Source: Streptomyces sp. NBC_01549 (GTDB lineage Bacteria > Actinomycetota > Actinomycetes > Streptomycetales > Streptomycetaceae). From it: DNA of 64,000 nt. A program made the translations under genes and the position numbers. Numbering within the stretch: the stretch's first letter is position 1; every line of letters begins with the position of its first letter. The notes beneath the pieces are model-generated. The model did not search any database, was not told where the DNA came from, and worked only from the letters and a program-made list of their open reading frames with translations. The stretch lies in assembly GCF_026339955.1 (NCBI RefSeq), contig NZ_JAPEPW010000003.1, positions 62,001 through 126,000 of the forward strand. The letters run 5' to 3'. Shown one piece after another: positions 37,101 to 44,925 of the stretch.

Positions 37101-37894
37101 GTGGTGACGCCGGCCGTGGCGGAGCCAGTGGCCGGGGTGTCACCGGCCGAGTCCCACATCCGCCCTGCCGGGCTCTCGAAGACCGGAGTGCCGTCGCCGT
37201 CGCGCGCGATGAGACCGCCGTCGGCCGTCTGGCCGATGTCCAGGCCGCCGCCGGAGACGGTCATTCTGATCGTCGTGAGCGCCGGGTTCTTCGCCGCCTC
37301 CGCAGTCTTGACCACGAGCAACGACGTGTAGCCGGAACTCAGCGCGGTCAGTTTCAGATCGACGTCCGGGAGCACACCGGCGTAGGTCGCGGTGTCGCCG
37401 TCGAGTTGGGGCTCGGGAAGCGCGGTGGGCCAGCCGAGCTGCAGCTTGTGCCTCCCGTCCGCCAGTGTGACCAGTCCGTCCTTGCTGCCGCCGCCCGAGA
37501 AGGTGAGACCGGGCGTCGTGTTCTTCGCCCGCACAGAGCCGTCAGCCTCGCGCACGAGGGTGGTGTCGATGGGGGCCCAGGTGCCGTCGTCTTTCCGGGC
37601 ACGGACCGGAGCCGCGTTCATCTCCTGCGTAAACGTGCCGTCCGGATTGGCGAAAACCTGGGACGACTCGGTGGTCGCCGCCTCCACGGCCACCCGCTCA
37701 CCGGTCTCCGCCGCGCGAGTACCCGCCTCCGACTCCGGAGTCCTGTCAGCCGCTACCGAGGCTGCACCGTCATCAGCGAGTGCCGGAGCCGCCCCGGCCC
37801 CGATCACCGGAACCACACCTCCCAGGAGCGTGACGGCTATCACCCCACTGCGCACCACCTCACGCCAGCCCTGCCGCCTCTTTTGTGAAAACAC
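34148..37894 (-). CDS. secreted LamG/DNRLRE-type wall protein
   Basis: 1248 residues with a Sec signal peptide (GVIAVTLLGGVVPVIGAGAAPALA, cleavage after ALA at about residue 40). The middle has a DNRLRE-like beta domain (MYFEYPLSSIHGKKVLDATM). Two concanavalin/LamG-type domains occupy the C-terminal half (FTVSAWARLTKKDVNYTVLS and GTIDEVKVWSRAL; then FTATAWVTLDPAKLADTSK and GSIDSVRVWAGA). Such proteins commonly precede YD-repeat proteins in Streptomyces and may display or help export the toxin; that role is inferred. An IS5-like element ends 68 bp upstream, close to its promoter. Confidence 0.85.
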   Translation of the reverse strand: MFSQKRRQGWREVVRSGVIAVTLLGGVVPVIGAGAAPALADDGAASVAADRTPESEAGTRAAETGERVAVEAATTESSQVFANPDGTFTQEMNAAPVRARKDDGTWAPIDTTLVREADGSVRAKNTTPGLTFSGGGSKDGLVTLADGRHKLQLGWPTALPEPQLDGDTATYAGVLPDVDLKLTALSSGYTSLLVVKTAEAAKNPALTTIRMTVSGGGLDIGQTADGGLIARDGDGTPVFESPAGRMWDSAGDTPATGSATAGVTTQLARTTASSAEAKGEAETTEPAPLPAAAGEPGPSEGPGSGDAAAELPLKVTDTTLEITPDPALLRGEDTVFPVYIDPPTKGVTLGDWTALASNGSKYWKFDGDKGVGRCSNYGGYLCSNSPYTQRMYFEYPLSSIHGKKVLDATMEVYQTWTFTCDAHWYDLSRVDKGISSSTTWSSRPTGVDLMGDRNVAYGRGSLCSPSQPANWVRFSDNLDETNENLTTTLASYAANKTAQITFSLTAHDESDAAAWARFRNDAKLSVTYISYPDKPTSYGVQQGTTGRACNTSALPFATSATKPKMLATVQSADGSNAQLRAMFEVWKADGSSRVWSAASPDAAWVADNAVRDASTSVLPAQTDYQMRVKTQAYYKTDRGVTGVLDSAWSSWCYFRVDTDSPPPPVVTSADGVYKPAETNEAAGGVGTPGKFTFTPADTNPTTPGIQSDVVSYKWKLNSGALSNPIPVPKGTATTQTIPPNQAGENTVQVWGFDAAGHSSLTGYYSFLVKGAETPSGIWHLDNALTDSTTATQHPLTSSGATWDTLSRSGSGAAKLNGTSAYLSTSGAVLDTTKSFTVSAWARLTKKDVNYTVLSQAGTNASGFQLYYSTAYNAWIFNRHQTDVTDPAITRSIGTKPPVLNAWTHLAGVYDAAGQTLQLYVNGVPQGNPVPFTTPWKAPGNLQVGRLWHAATGKEYFSGTIDEVKVWSRALADTEVAHDAWLEDEDLSDGTADAPVPAIVAKWDATDMANATGTTVKDTSGFGRNLTLNGAALTQYTLGDPDIGEEVTTKQTMTLNGTSAYAGATGPVVDDSGSFTATAWVTLDPAKLADTSKSYSVQVLGQSGTSQSSWGVWYEQPAGSTQGRWTFGRPDKDGTGAAWTESESDALPTAQLGVPVMLTVVYDAQAAADALDTSKLGGLKLYVNSARMGDEDGVSYPAPWQGGGAFEIGRAKINGAAARYFPGSIDSVRVWAGATSTDTIANRYNAEQQ

Positions 37895-38073
37895 ACCCCA
37901 CCCGTTCCCTTAACTCTTCCTTACAAGAAACTGTGAGGATCATGTGTTGACTGATCATTTAGTGGCTGTTGTCGTTCCGAATCTGAGGCCGGTGTTTGCG
38001 CTGCTCAGGCATAGGGCCGGTGATTCGGTGGGAGTGGTGGTGTGTTGTGTCGTCGCTCCCCGGGAGGTTGTGG

Positions 38074-38610
38074 ATGCCGTCGGTCGTCGGACTGCTGGAA
38101 GAGCATGAGCTCGCTGCTCGCCGTCGGGTCGACGGATTGCGTGAGGAAGCCGATCGCATCCAGGCCGAACTGGCCGCGGCTGAGCAGGAATGGCAGGAGT
38201 GGGTGATCGCCCGCAGGCGAGTGGGCACGGTCCTGGATCCGAACGGCGGCAGCATCGCCGATGAGGAGGCCGCCTCTGGCCCACGGGACGCGGACGCGCG
38301 CTCGGTGCCCGGCCAGGCGGCGAAGGCGAAGTCGCAGGTGCCGGTGTGGCGTGAGGGGCTGGCCTGGTCGGTACTGTCGGTGGACTATCAGCGCATCCTT
38401 CAGGCCCTCGCGGACCGGCATCGGCTCCGTCAAGGGCCGCTGACCTGCCAGGAGATGGCCGTGGCGTTCGGCCTGGACGCAGTGCCGGCGAAGGTGGAGG
38501 CGCTGCGGTCGAAGGCGAAACGCCTGGTCGCGCGGGGCTGGCTGGCCGAGCGGCAGCCGGGCCGGTTCACCCTGGCCCAGGGCCTGGCCGGGCAAGGCGG
38601 CGCGTCATAA
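38074..38610 (+). CDS. IS5-associated coiled-coil/winged-helix accessory protein B
   Basis: 178 residues from ATG 38074 (GGGAGG upstream). Homologous to the proteins at 21530 and 55056: start MPSVVGLLEEHELAARRRV, coiled coil (ADRIQAELAAAEQEWQEWVI), variable linker, VPVWREGLAWSVLSVDYQRI, and a C-terminal winged-helix (GLDAVPAKVEALRSKAKRLV, then RGWLAERQPGRF). Overlaps the transposase 3' end by 44 nt. Intact although its transposase is broken. Confidence 0.78.
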   Translation: MPSVVGLLEEHELAARRRVDGLREEADRIQAELAAAEQEWQEWVIARRRVGTVLDPNGGSIADEEAASGPRDADARSVPGQAAKAKSQVPVWREGLAWSVLSVDYQRILQALADRHRLRQGPLTCQEMAVAFGLDAVPAKVEALRSKAKRLVARGWLAERQPGRFTLAQGLAGQGGAS

Positions 38611-38738
38611 GCAGGGTCATCGACCAGTAGATCATCGCTTCGGCGCTGGTGGTGCGGCGTTCGTAGTCGCGGGCCAGGCGGCGGGTGCGCATCAGGTGGG
38701 CGAAGAGGCGCTCGACGATCCACCTCCTAATGATGTTG

Positions 38739-39929
38739 TCAAGCCGCAGCAGTGACGGGGAGGTTGCTTTGGTAGCACTGTCCGTCACGGATGAGAGCCC
38801 ACAGGACGTTCACGCGTCGTCGGGCCAGGGCTAGGACGGCCTGGATGTGCCGCTTGCCTTCGGCGCGCTTGCGTTCGTAGAAACGACGCGACTGGTCGCA
38901 GCTGCGGATGCTGATCAGCGCGGAGGTGTAGAAGACGCGTTGCAGCCCGCGGTGATAGCGCCTGGGCCTGTGCAGGTTGCCACTGATGTTGCCCGAGTCT
39001 CGGGGGACCGGAGCGACTCCGGCAAGGCTGGCGAGGCGGTCAGCGGTGCCGTAGCGGCTCATGTCGCCGGCGGTGGCGGCGAGGAATTCTGCGCCCAACA
39101 GTGGGCCGATGCCGGGCATGCTGGAGATTACTTCGGCGAGTTCGTGGTCGCGAAACCGGGCCGCAATGAGCTTGTCGATCTCGGTGATCTGCTCGTTGAG
39201 GCTCATCACCTCCTTGGCCAGGGTATGGATCACCTGCGCCGTGATCTTCTCCCCGGGGACGGCGGTGTGCTGGCGCTCAGCCGCTTCCAGGGCGACCTCG
39301 GCCAGGGCTTCGGGACTGCGGGTGTTACGGTTCCGCAGCCAGGTCTCCAGGCGCCTGCGGCCGGTTCGACGCAGAGCGGCCGGCGTCTGATAGCCGGTCA
39401 GCAGAATCAGCGGCCCGGCGTTGCCCAGGTCGAGGACTCGCTCCAAGGCCGGGAAGATGCTGGTGAGTTGGCCGCGCAGGCGGTTGATCCGGCGGGTGCG
39501 GTCGGCGTTCAGGTCGGCCCGACGGCTGGTGAGGATCCGCAGTTCGATGGCGTGCTCGTCGTCCGGTTTCAGGACGGTCAGGTCTCGGCGCATCCGGGCC
39601 TGGTCGGCGATGACGGTGGCGTCCTTCGCGTCGGTCTTGCCTATGCCCCGGTAGCCGGCCGAAGCCCGGTTAACCGCCAGGCCGGGTATATAGACGAGGT
39701 GCTGGCCGTGGTTGAGCAAGAGGCTGATCCACAGTGCGGCCATGCCGTCGGCGACGTCGACCGCCCAGACCACGTCCTCGTCGAGGGCCAGCACATCGGC
39801 GAGCAGGGCCAGCAGCTCCGGCTCGTCGTTCAAGACCCGTCGCGACAGCAACCGTGCGCCCTCCGCGTTGAGGACCACGCAGTGGTGATGGGTCTTGCCG
39901 ATGTCTGTACCCGCCCAGATCTGGGCCAC
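38739..39929 (-). CDS. IS110-family recombinase (DEDD transposase)
   Basis: 396 residues. RuvC-like N-terminal domain begins WAGTDIGKTHHHCVVL with the first catalytic Asp; further acidic positions in WAVDVADGMAAL and GKTDAKDATVIADQAR. The C-terminal Tnp domain has SMPGIGPLLGAEFLAATAGD and the serine-bearing region PRDSGNISGNLHRPRRYHRG. Apparently intact. IS110 enzymes recombine a circular element into a target chosen by a bridge RNA. Confidence 0.93.
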   Translation of the reverse strand: MAQIWAGTDIGKTHHHCVVLNAEGARLLSRRVLNDEPELLALLADVLALDEDVVWAVDVADGMAALWISLLLNHGQHLVYIPGLAVNRASAGYRGIGKTDAKDATVIADQARMRRDLTVLKPDDEHAIELRILTSRRADLNADRTRRINRLRGQLTSIFPALERVLDLGNAGPLILLTGYQTPAALRRTGRRRLETWLRNRNTRSPEALAEVALEAAERQHTAVPGEKITAQVIHTLAKEVMSLNEQITEIDKLIAARFRDHELAEVISSMPGIGPLLGAEFLAATAGDMSRYGTADRLASLAGVAPVPRDSGNISGNLHRPRRYHRGLQRVFYTSALISIRSCDQSRRFYERKRAEGKRHIQAVLALARRRVNVLWALIRDGQCYQSNLPVTAAA

Positions 39930-39969
39930 CTGTTCCTCCGGTCGTTCGATGACGCTCTGTTCTCCCGGA

Positions 39970-40115
39970 CGACCTCGCCGGCGTGGTCCTACTCAGCGAT
40001 CCGCTCGAAGGCGTTCGCAGCTCCTAATCAGCGGCCGAGTCGTCGTGAGACACCGGGTGGCCAGGTGGATAGAACCATCGAGGGCAACCGCTTGGAAGCC
40101 ATACCCGGTGTCTCT
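39970..40115 (-). ncRNA. putative IS110 bridge RNA
   Basis: Located between the IS110 left end and the transposase start, read on the minus strand. A perfect 12-bp stem (GAGACACCGGGT, 40114-40103, with ACCCGGTGTCTC, 40058-40047) closes a loop. The loop holds CCAAGCGG (40095-40088), identical to the left target, and ATCCACCT (40070-40063), complementary to the right target AGGTGGAT. A second, imperfect stem-loop downstream holds ATTAGG (40028-40023), identical to the element right end, and GTAGGACC (39992-39985), complementary to GG-TCCTAC at the core and left end. Order and polarity match the target loop and donor loop of the IS621 bridge RNA. RNA ends are approximate. Confidence 0.85.
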
Positions 40116-41069
40116 GGGTCTCTGGACCTTACGACGGCCCGTCCAACCCACGAACAAGGTAGGACCGCTTGGGCAGGACCACGAAGCCGCGCATGTCGTC
40201 GCTGCGCTTGACGATCGCGAGGACCAGCGCGAACGTGACCAGGCAGTACTCGACGAGGGGGCCGGTGTAGCCGCCATCAGCCCAGACCAGCTCCAACTGG
40301 TGCTGTGCGTCGGCGACTTGCCGCAGCAGGACCTGCGCGGCGGCGCGATCACCGGTGTCCGCGGCGGTGACCATCACACCCAGTAGCAGGCCGAGCGTGT
40401 CGACCACGACATGCCGCTTGCGCCCGTTGACCAGCTTCCCGCCGTCGAAGCCACGGCTGTCCGTACCGACGACGGCGTCCGCCTTGACCGACTGCGAGTC
40501 GATCACACCCGCACTCGGCTCCGCATCGCGGCCCAGCTTCTCGCGGACCTTCGACCGGAGCCGGTCGTGGAACTCCCTGACCAGGGTGTGATCGCGCCAG
40601 CGGCGGAAAAACGCGTAGACCCGGTCCCATGGCGGGAAGTCCACCGGCATAGCCCGCCACTTGATGCCATTGTCGACGAGGTAGCGGATCGCATCGAGTA
40701 TCGCCCGGTGGCAGTACACCTCCGGCTGCCCTCCCCGGCCCCGCATCCAGCCCGGCACCGGCAGCAGCGGCTGGATCACGGCCCACTCCGCGTCCGTCAT
40801 GTCCGAGGGATACCGCCGAACACGTTCCGGGTGATCGGCCGCGTTTCCGAACCGGTGAGCGACACAATCACACGACGGTGCAGCCGAGTTGAACTCCACC
40901 GGCTCCAGCACGTACAACTGCGACAACAGGGTCTCCTGGATCTCGGTTGGCTTCGCAACCCCGAGCTACCAAGAGGCCCTGCTTTCATGCCCGCAGCCGG
41001 CGGCAACCACCCGATCGAGACTCCCGTTCGACGAACACCCCTCAAGATCGGAACGACAACAGCCACTTA

Positions 41070-41314
41070 GGTCAACGGTGTCGCATATCACCTTGGCCTG
41101 ATTCCAACTAGCCGGTGAGGCGCGGCGCTTGGGCCAGTGACCGCTAATGGTCGATGCTCTTAACTAAGGCAAAACTCACCCCGAGCGACAGTCCGCGCTC
41201 ACGGAACTGGGCACCGAATGGGCACAGGGCCGTAGGCCCGGTGGTTACGCCAGTCCCTTGTTGACAGCAGCGAACAGCTTCTTCCATGCGCTCTGCTCAT
41301 CGGGCGTCAGGTGG
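41070..41314 (-). pseudogene. gene remnant cut by IS256
   Basis: The only readable piece is HLTPDEQSAWKKLFAAVNKG followed by LA and stop at 41245, truncated at about 41314 by the IS256-like end (GTGTGTCAATTTAACGG). GGGCC-GTA-GGCCC at 41227-41239 could be its terminator. Bases 41070-41220 contain nothing I recognise. Confidence 0.35.
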
Positions 41315-41324
41315 GTGTGTCAAT

Positions 41325-41480
41325 TTAACGGCTGATCTTGGTTGTTGAGTGGTCAGTTTTGCTCGGCGTCAGGCGGCCCTCGAAGGCGATCTGGAACGCG
41401 TTCAGGATGCCTTCCAGCGCATGGTCCACCTCTTGCGGCCCTTCCCCGTCGGGTCCAGGCTCATCAGCGCCATGTAGACG
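41325..41480 (-). pseudogene. IS256-family transposase, C-terminal remnant
   Basis: Minus strand reads ALKRVYMALMSLDPTGKGRK and then, after a frameshift, LNAFQIAFEGRLTPSKTD to a stop near 41328. This is the conserved C-terminus of IS256 (Mutator) transposases. Confidence 0.75.
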
Positions 41481-41519
41481 CGCTTGAGTGCCCCGGCCTC
41501 GGACTCTGCTCCGGCTACG

Positions 41520-41790
41520 TCGGACGAGCAGTTGATCGCGATGCTGGTCGACCGGGCCCCGAACGAGGGCCTGCAAGCTGACGGGCGAGGGCGGGCTGTC
41601 GCAGCAGCTGACGAAGCGGGTGTTGGAGTCCGCCCTGGAGGGCGAGATCACCGACCACGTCGGCTACGAGAAGCACAATCCGGCCGGGAAGAACAACGGC
41701 AACAGCCGCAACGGCACCCGCGCCAAGACGGTGCTGACCGGCCGGCTTTCCAGGCCGACGATCTGCTGGTCGCCGCCCAGCTCGCCATCC
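41520..41790 (+). pseudogene. IS256-family transposase, N-terminal remnant (inverted)
   Basis: Plus strand reads DEQLIAMLVDRAPNEGLQ, then after a frameshift ESALEGEITDHVGYEKHNPA and NGNSRNGTRAKTVLTG, the N-terminal part of IS256 transposases. It points opposite to the C-terminal remnant beside it, so the two come from different copies or from a rearrangement. Confidence 0.75.
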
Positions 41791-41825
41791 CCTGATGTCC
41801 CACGCCGAGGCCCATCATCTTCTCA

Positions 41826-41850
41826 GTGCGTTGTGGCAAAGGGAGTCCCG
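41826..41850 (+). repeat. solo end of an IS5-like element of type A
   Basis: GTGCGTTGTGGCAAAGGG then AGTCCC, preceded by TCA, reproduces the right terminal repeat of element A (GTGCGTTGTGGCAAAGGG then CGTCCC). No further IS sequence follows. Confidence 0.65.
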
Positions 41851-41889
41851 GCGGCTCACCTCAGCCAATGAGCCGGCGCGACCGGACAC

Positions 41890-42111
41890 TCACCGCCCGG
41901 CGCCCACGAGTCCAGCAACGCGGGCGAACTCCTCTTCCAACCGGTCCGTTCCGAGCCGGGCGAACTCTTCCTCCAAGTCCACGGGCGTGACACCGTACAG
42001 CGCGACGACCGTTCGCGCCGCCACCGTCCAGGGGGCGCGCTCCGTGCCGTACTCCACGCTCTCCAGTTCCTTACCGGGGTGCGGGGTGAGCGTGTCCGGG
42101 TCGTAGACGAG
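41890..42111 (-). pseudogene. C-terminal gene fragment truncated by IS6
   Basis: Open frame from the IS6 boundary: DSALVYDPDTLTPHPGKELE, EYGTERAPWTVAARTVVALY, TPVDLEEEFARLG, stop at 41890. Good protein-like composition but start missing. Family not recognised; acidic helical C-terminus. Confidence 0.55.
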
Positions 42112-42975
42112 GGCACTGTCACGTTGTTGGGTGTGTGGAGATCTGGCGGCGTGTCAGGGTGTGGTGTTGCTGGGTTCCGGGCCTTTGGTCAGACCGTGGT
42201 GGGTCGGCCGGCAGCGTCGGTGATCTGGTCCCAGATGGCGAAGCGGATGGTCATCTCGGCTCGGTGGTCGGGGGCGGTCATCAGGTGGCGGTGGGGTCGG
42301 AAGTGGGGTGAGATGCCGCTGAACGCGGACAGGAACCGCTGTGCTCCACCGATGCTGCGGAAGCCCTTCATCGCGCGTTCGCGCTGCCGGGTGGGCTGGT
42401 GGGAGTTCTCGGCCCGGTTGTTCAGTCCCTTGTGTGAGCGGTGCTCGACGGAGGGTATGACCTCGCGGTGGGCGGCGCCGTAGGAGCGGAGCTTGTCGGT
42501 GACGACCACCCGCGGCATCGTGCCGGTCTTCTTCATCAGGCGGCGGAAGAAGCGCCTGGCGGCGGCCTTGTCCCGCCGGTTCTGCACGAGGATGTCGAGC
42601 ACGTTGCCGTCCTGGTCGACGGCCCGCCACAGGTACTTGTGCTCCCCGTTGATCTTGATGAAGACCTCGTCCAGGTGCCACTTGTCGCCGGGCCGTGGCC
42701 GACGGCGGCGCAGTCCGTTCGCGTAGGCCTGGCCGAACTTGGCGCACCAGCGGCGGATGGTCTCGTAGGAGACGATCACGCCGCGCTGGAGCAGCAGCTC
42801 CTCGACCTCGCGGAAGCTGAGCGGGAATCGGTGGTACAGCCACACGTAGTGGGATATGACCTCGACCGGGTAACGGTGCCCCCTATACGACGGCGACGCG
42901 CTCTCCACGGACGATCCCCCTCCACCACGACCAACCAGAAGATCATCCCACCCAGTCAGTCAACGTGACAGCGCC
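42112..42975. mobile_element. IS6-family element
   Basis: 864 bp with inverted repeats GGC(A/G)CTGTCACGTTG at both ends. The flanking octamers differ (TAGACGAG left, CGCCCATC right), so no 8-bp duplication: one flank was exchanged by cointegrate resolution or deletion. Both adjacent genes are truncated at the element, which agrees. Confidence 0.88.
42189..42908 (-). CDS. IS6-family transposase
   Basis: 239 residues. N-terminal HTH (YHRFPLSFREVEELLLQRG), DDE motifs in WHLDEVFIKINGEHKYLWRA, VVTDKLRSYGAAHRE, NRAENSHQPTRQRERAMKGF. Complete. Confidence 0.93.
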   Translation of the reverse strand: MESASPSYRGHRYPVEVISHYVWLYHRFPLSFREVEELLLQRGVIVSYETIRRWCAKFGQAYANGLRRRRPRPGDKWHLDEVFIKINGEHKYLWRAVDQDGNVLDILVQNRRDKAAARRFFRRLMKKTGTMPRVVVTDKLRSYGAAHREVIPSVEHRSHKGLNNRAENSHQPTRQRERAMKGFRSIGGAQRFLSAFSGISPHFRPHRHLMTAPDHRAEMTIRFAIWDQITDAAGRPTTV

Positions 42976-44075
42976 CGCCCATCTCCTGTTGGCGGCCGCC
43001 GCCCCCGGCAGGCCGAGTGACCCGAGGGCCTGGCCCCGGTACACGGAGCTCTACAGCCACGTCGTCGCTACCGAAGCGGTCACATCCGACCAGCCCCGGG
43101 TGCGTCAGCTGGTGCGGAACATCGCCGAGTACCTCTACCACTGGGGCGACCACGAACTGTCACTGGAGTTCTCCGAGCAGGCCTGGGAGACGTGGCTTGT
43201 CTTCGGTGAGGAGGACCAGCCGACACAGCTCATGGGCCAGTGGCTGGGATTCACGTACTGGGCGGCGGGCAGGTTTGACGACGCGTCGAACCTGGCAACC
43301 CGCCTCAGGGAGATCAGCGGGCTCCCGGCCCACGACACCCGCGAGACCGCGCTCGGAGTACTCCAGCTGGAGGCCGCCGTTCACCGTGCGGAGGGCAACT
43401 TCGCGGCCAGCGCCGGCCTGGACATGACCGCTCACGAGCGGGCCCGCACGAGCTTCGGCGAGAACGCCCCCACCACACTCGGCATCGCCGACAACGTCGC
43501 AGTGAACCTGCGGCTGGTCGGCGAGTTCCTAGGAGCACTGGAACTCGACCGCCGGACACTGAACATGAAAAGCCGTCTGTTCGACAAGGACGATCCGCAG
43601 TACCTGATCACCAAGTGCAATCTCGCTCTCGACACCCGCGAGATGGGCGACTACGCCGGTGCGCGCAGGCTGCACGAGTCGGCCTGCGTCACGTACCTAG
43701 ACACGCTCGGCCGCGATCACCCTGCCACCATCGAGGCCTTGCGCCAGCTCAGCGAGTCCTGCCGCAAGGCTGGCGACCATGCGCGCTCCCTCGAACTGGC
43801 TACCGATGCACACGCCCACTGAGTCATTCCCGGTAAGCGGTGGTTGCTCGCTGTGATCGCGAGGCTGGTGATGTGGCCCGCGGCATCCCCAAGTCCGGGC
43901 AGGAGTAAGGCCAGAAAGGCGTGAGTGCCACCGCGGAATCGGTACGGAACAGCGTCCGCCGTCCGGCGTCCGCGCCAATACGACTCCTCCGTCGGGACGG
44001 AATGCCCAGGGAGACGGTGGTGCTTCCGGTTCGTCGACGGCTGGCTACCATCTTTCGGAAGCTGGGGGTTAGAAC

Positions 44076-44804
44076 TTGAACGTGACGTCCCGAACGAAGC
44101 GGGGGATCGCGGCCGCGGCCGGCATCCTGTTGCTGGGCATCGCGGTGTTCTCCAGTGTTGAGTCGATCCGTGCACTTTCCTTGGAGAAGGACTTCGCGCG
44201 CGCCCATGTGTGCCCGACGTTGGCGCCCAACTCGCCGGACTGCGCACGAGTGACCGTCGCGACCGTCGCGCAGACCTATGACGTCGGCGGCCGGGTCCCG
44301 GCCCACGCCATGACCTTCGCGCCAGGTGCCGGCACCGCACGGGTGGAACTCGGCAAGGACAGCACGCTTCTGGAGGACGCCTTTCCAGGGGAGACGGTCG
44401 ACCTGGTGTGGTGGCGCGGATCGGTGGTCGAGGTCGAGGCCGCCGGTCTCAGCGTGCCGACGGAGGACACCCCGTCCATGGACTCCACCCAGAATCTCGG
44501 CTTCACGCTCGGCGCCCTCGCCGGTGCGATGTGGTGCCTCATGGGTGCCTTCCTCCGCGCTAATCGGCCCTGGTCACCGCGCGGCACCGTGGCACGACTC
44601 GGTGGCGCCCTGGGCGGGGGCGTGCTGCTGGTCTCCGGTTACGTCCTGCTCAACGCCCCGGTGTCATCGGCCTCCGTTATGGAAGTGGTAGGAGCTCTCC
44701 TCGCCGTGGTGGGCCTGCTGTGCGTCCGGGCGGCGAAGTCGATGGAGCAGCGCGTTCGGGCGGCCGAGTCCGCGAATAACGGGGGGAAGCGGCGGAGGCG
44801 GTGA
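44076..44804 (+). CDS. membrane protein carried in the composite element
   Basis: 242 residues from TTG 44076 (GGGGG upstream; GTG 44082 is an alternative). One N-terminal helix (RGIAAAAGILLLGIAVFSSV), an extracytoplasmic domain of about 110 residues with two cysteines (HVCPTLAPNSPDCARV), then three helices (LGFTLGALAGAMWCLMGAFL; LGGALGGGVLLVSGYVLLNA; VVGALLAVVGLLCVRA) and a basic tail. Of a type common in Streptomyces. No known function; probably a captured passenger. Confidence 0.75.
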   Translation: MNVTSRTKRGIAAAAGILLLGIAVFSSVESIRALSLEKDFARAHVCPTLAPNSPDCARVTVATVAQTYDVGGRVPAHAMTFAPGAGTARVELGKDSTLLEDAFPGETVDLVWWRGSVVEVEAAGLSVPTEDTPSMDSTQNLGFTLGALAGAMWCLMGAFLRANRPWSPRGTVARLGGALGGGVLLVSGYVLLNAPVSSASVMEVVGALLAVVGLLCVRAAKSMEQRVRAAESANNGGKRRRR

Positions 44805-44925
44805 CCCGCGATGAGACAGTGCAGGGGGAAGCGTCGCAGGCTATGACGGCCTCCCTTCCGTTTCCCGCCGGGCGGCGCCGTCCACTGAGCCCTTCCCAGT
44901 GACGGATCCTAACGTTGTGTGATGT

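Larger units (their letters stand above)
38726..40164. mobile_element. IS110-family element nested in IS5-like element B
   Basis: Boundaries are deduced from the interrupted transposase reading frame. There are no inverted repeats, as expected for IS110. On the minus strand the left junction reads AAGC-GG-TCCTAC and the right junction ATTA-GG-AGGTGG, so a GG core dinucleotide is present at both ends. Length about 1439 bp. The 235 nt upstream of the transposase form the left end and encode the putative bridge RNA. Confidence 0.9.
38567..40926 (-). pseudogene. IS5-family transposase B, split by IS110
   Basis: Codons 1-254 are at 40926-40165 (TTG start; YPSDMTDAEWAVIQPLLP, GVIDSQSVKADAV, VWADGGYTG, FVVLPKR) and codons 255-306 at 38725-38567 (RWIVERLFAHLMRTRRLARD). 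Excision of the IS110 element rejoins KR and RWIVER in frame and gives 306 residues, the same length as element C transposase. The insertion lies inside the codons of the conserved RRWxVER catalytic block. Confidence 0.92.
37962..41066. mobile_element. IS5-like element B, interrupted by IS110
   Basis: Inverted repeats share GTGGCTGTTGTCGTTCCGA, and both ends are flanked by TTA (37959-37961 and 41067-41069), a TNA target duplication as in the IS1031 group. Total 3105 bp; removing the 1439-bp IS110 insertion leaves 1666 bp, matching element C (1667 bp). It carries an accessory gene (+) and a split transposase (-), convergent at 38567-38610. Confidence 0.92.

Noticed and set aside
42441..42968. 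+ strand frame opposite the IS6 transposase
   Set aside because: Out-of-frame mirror of the transposase; no independent start signal.
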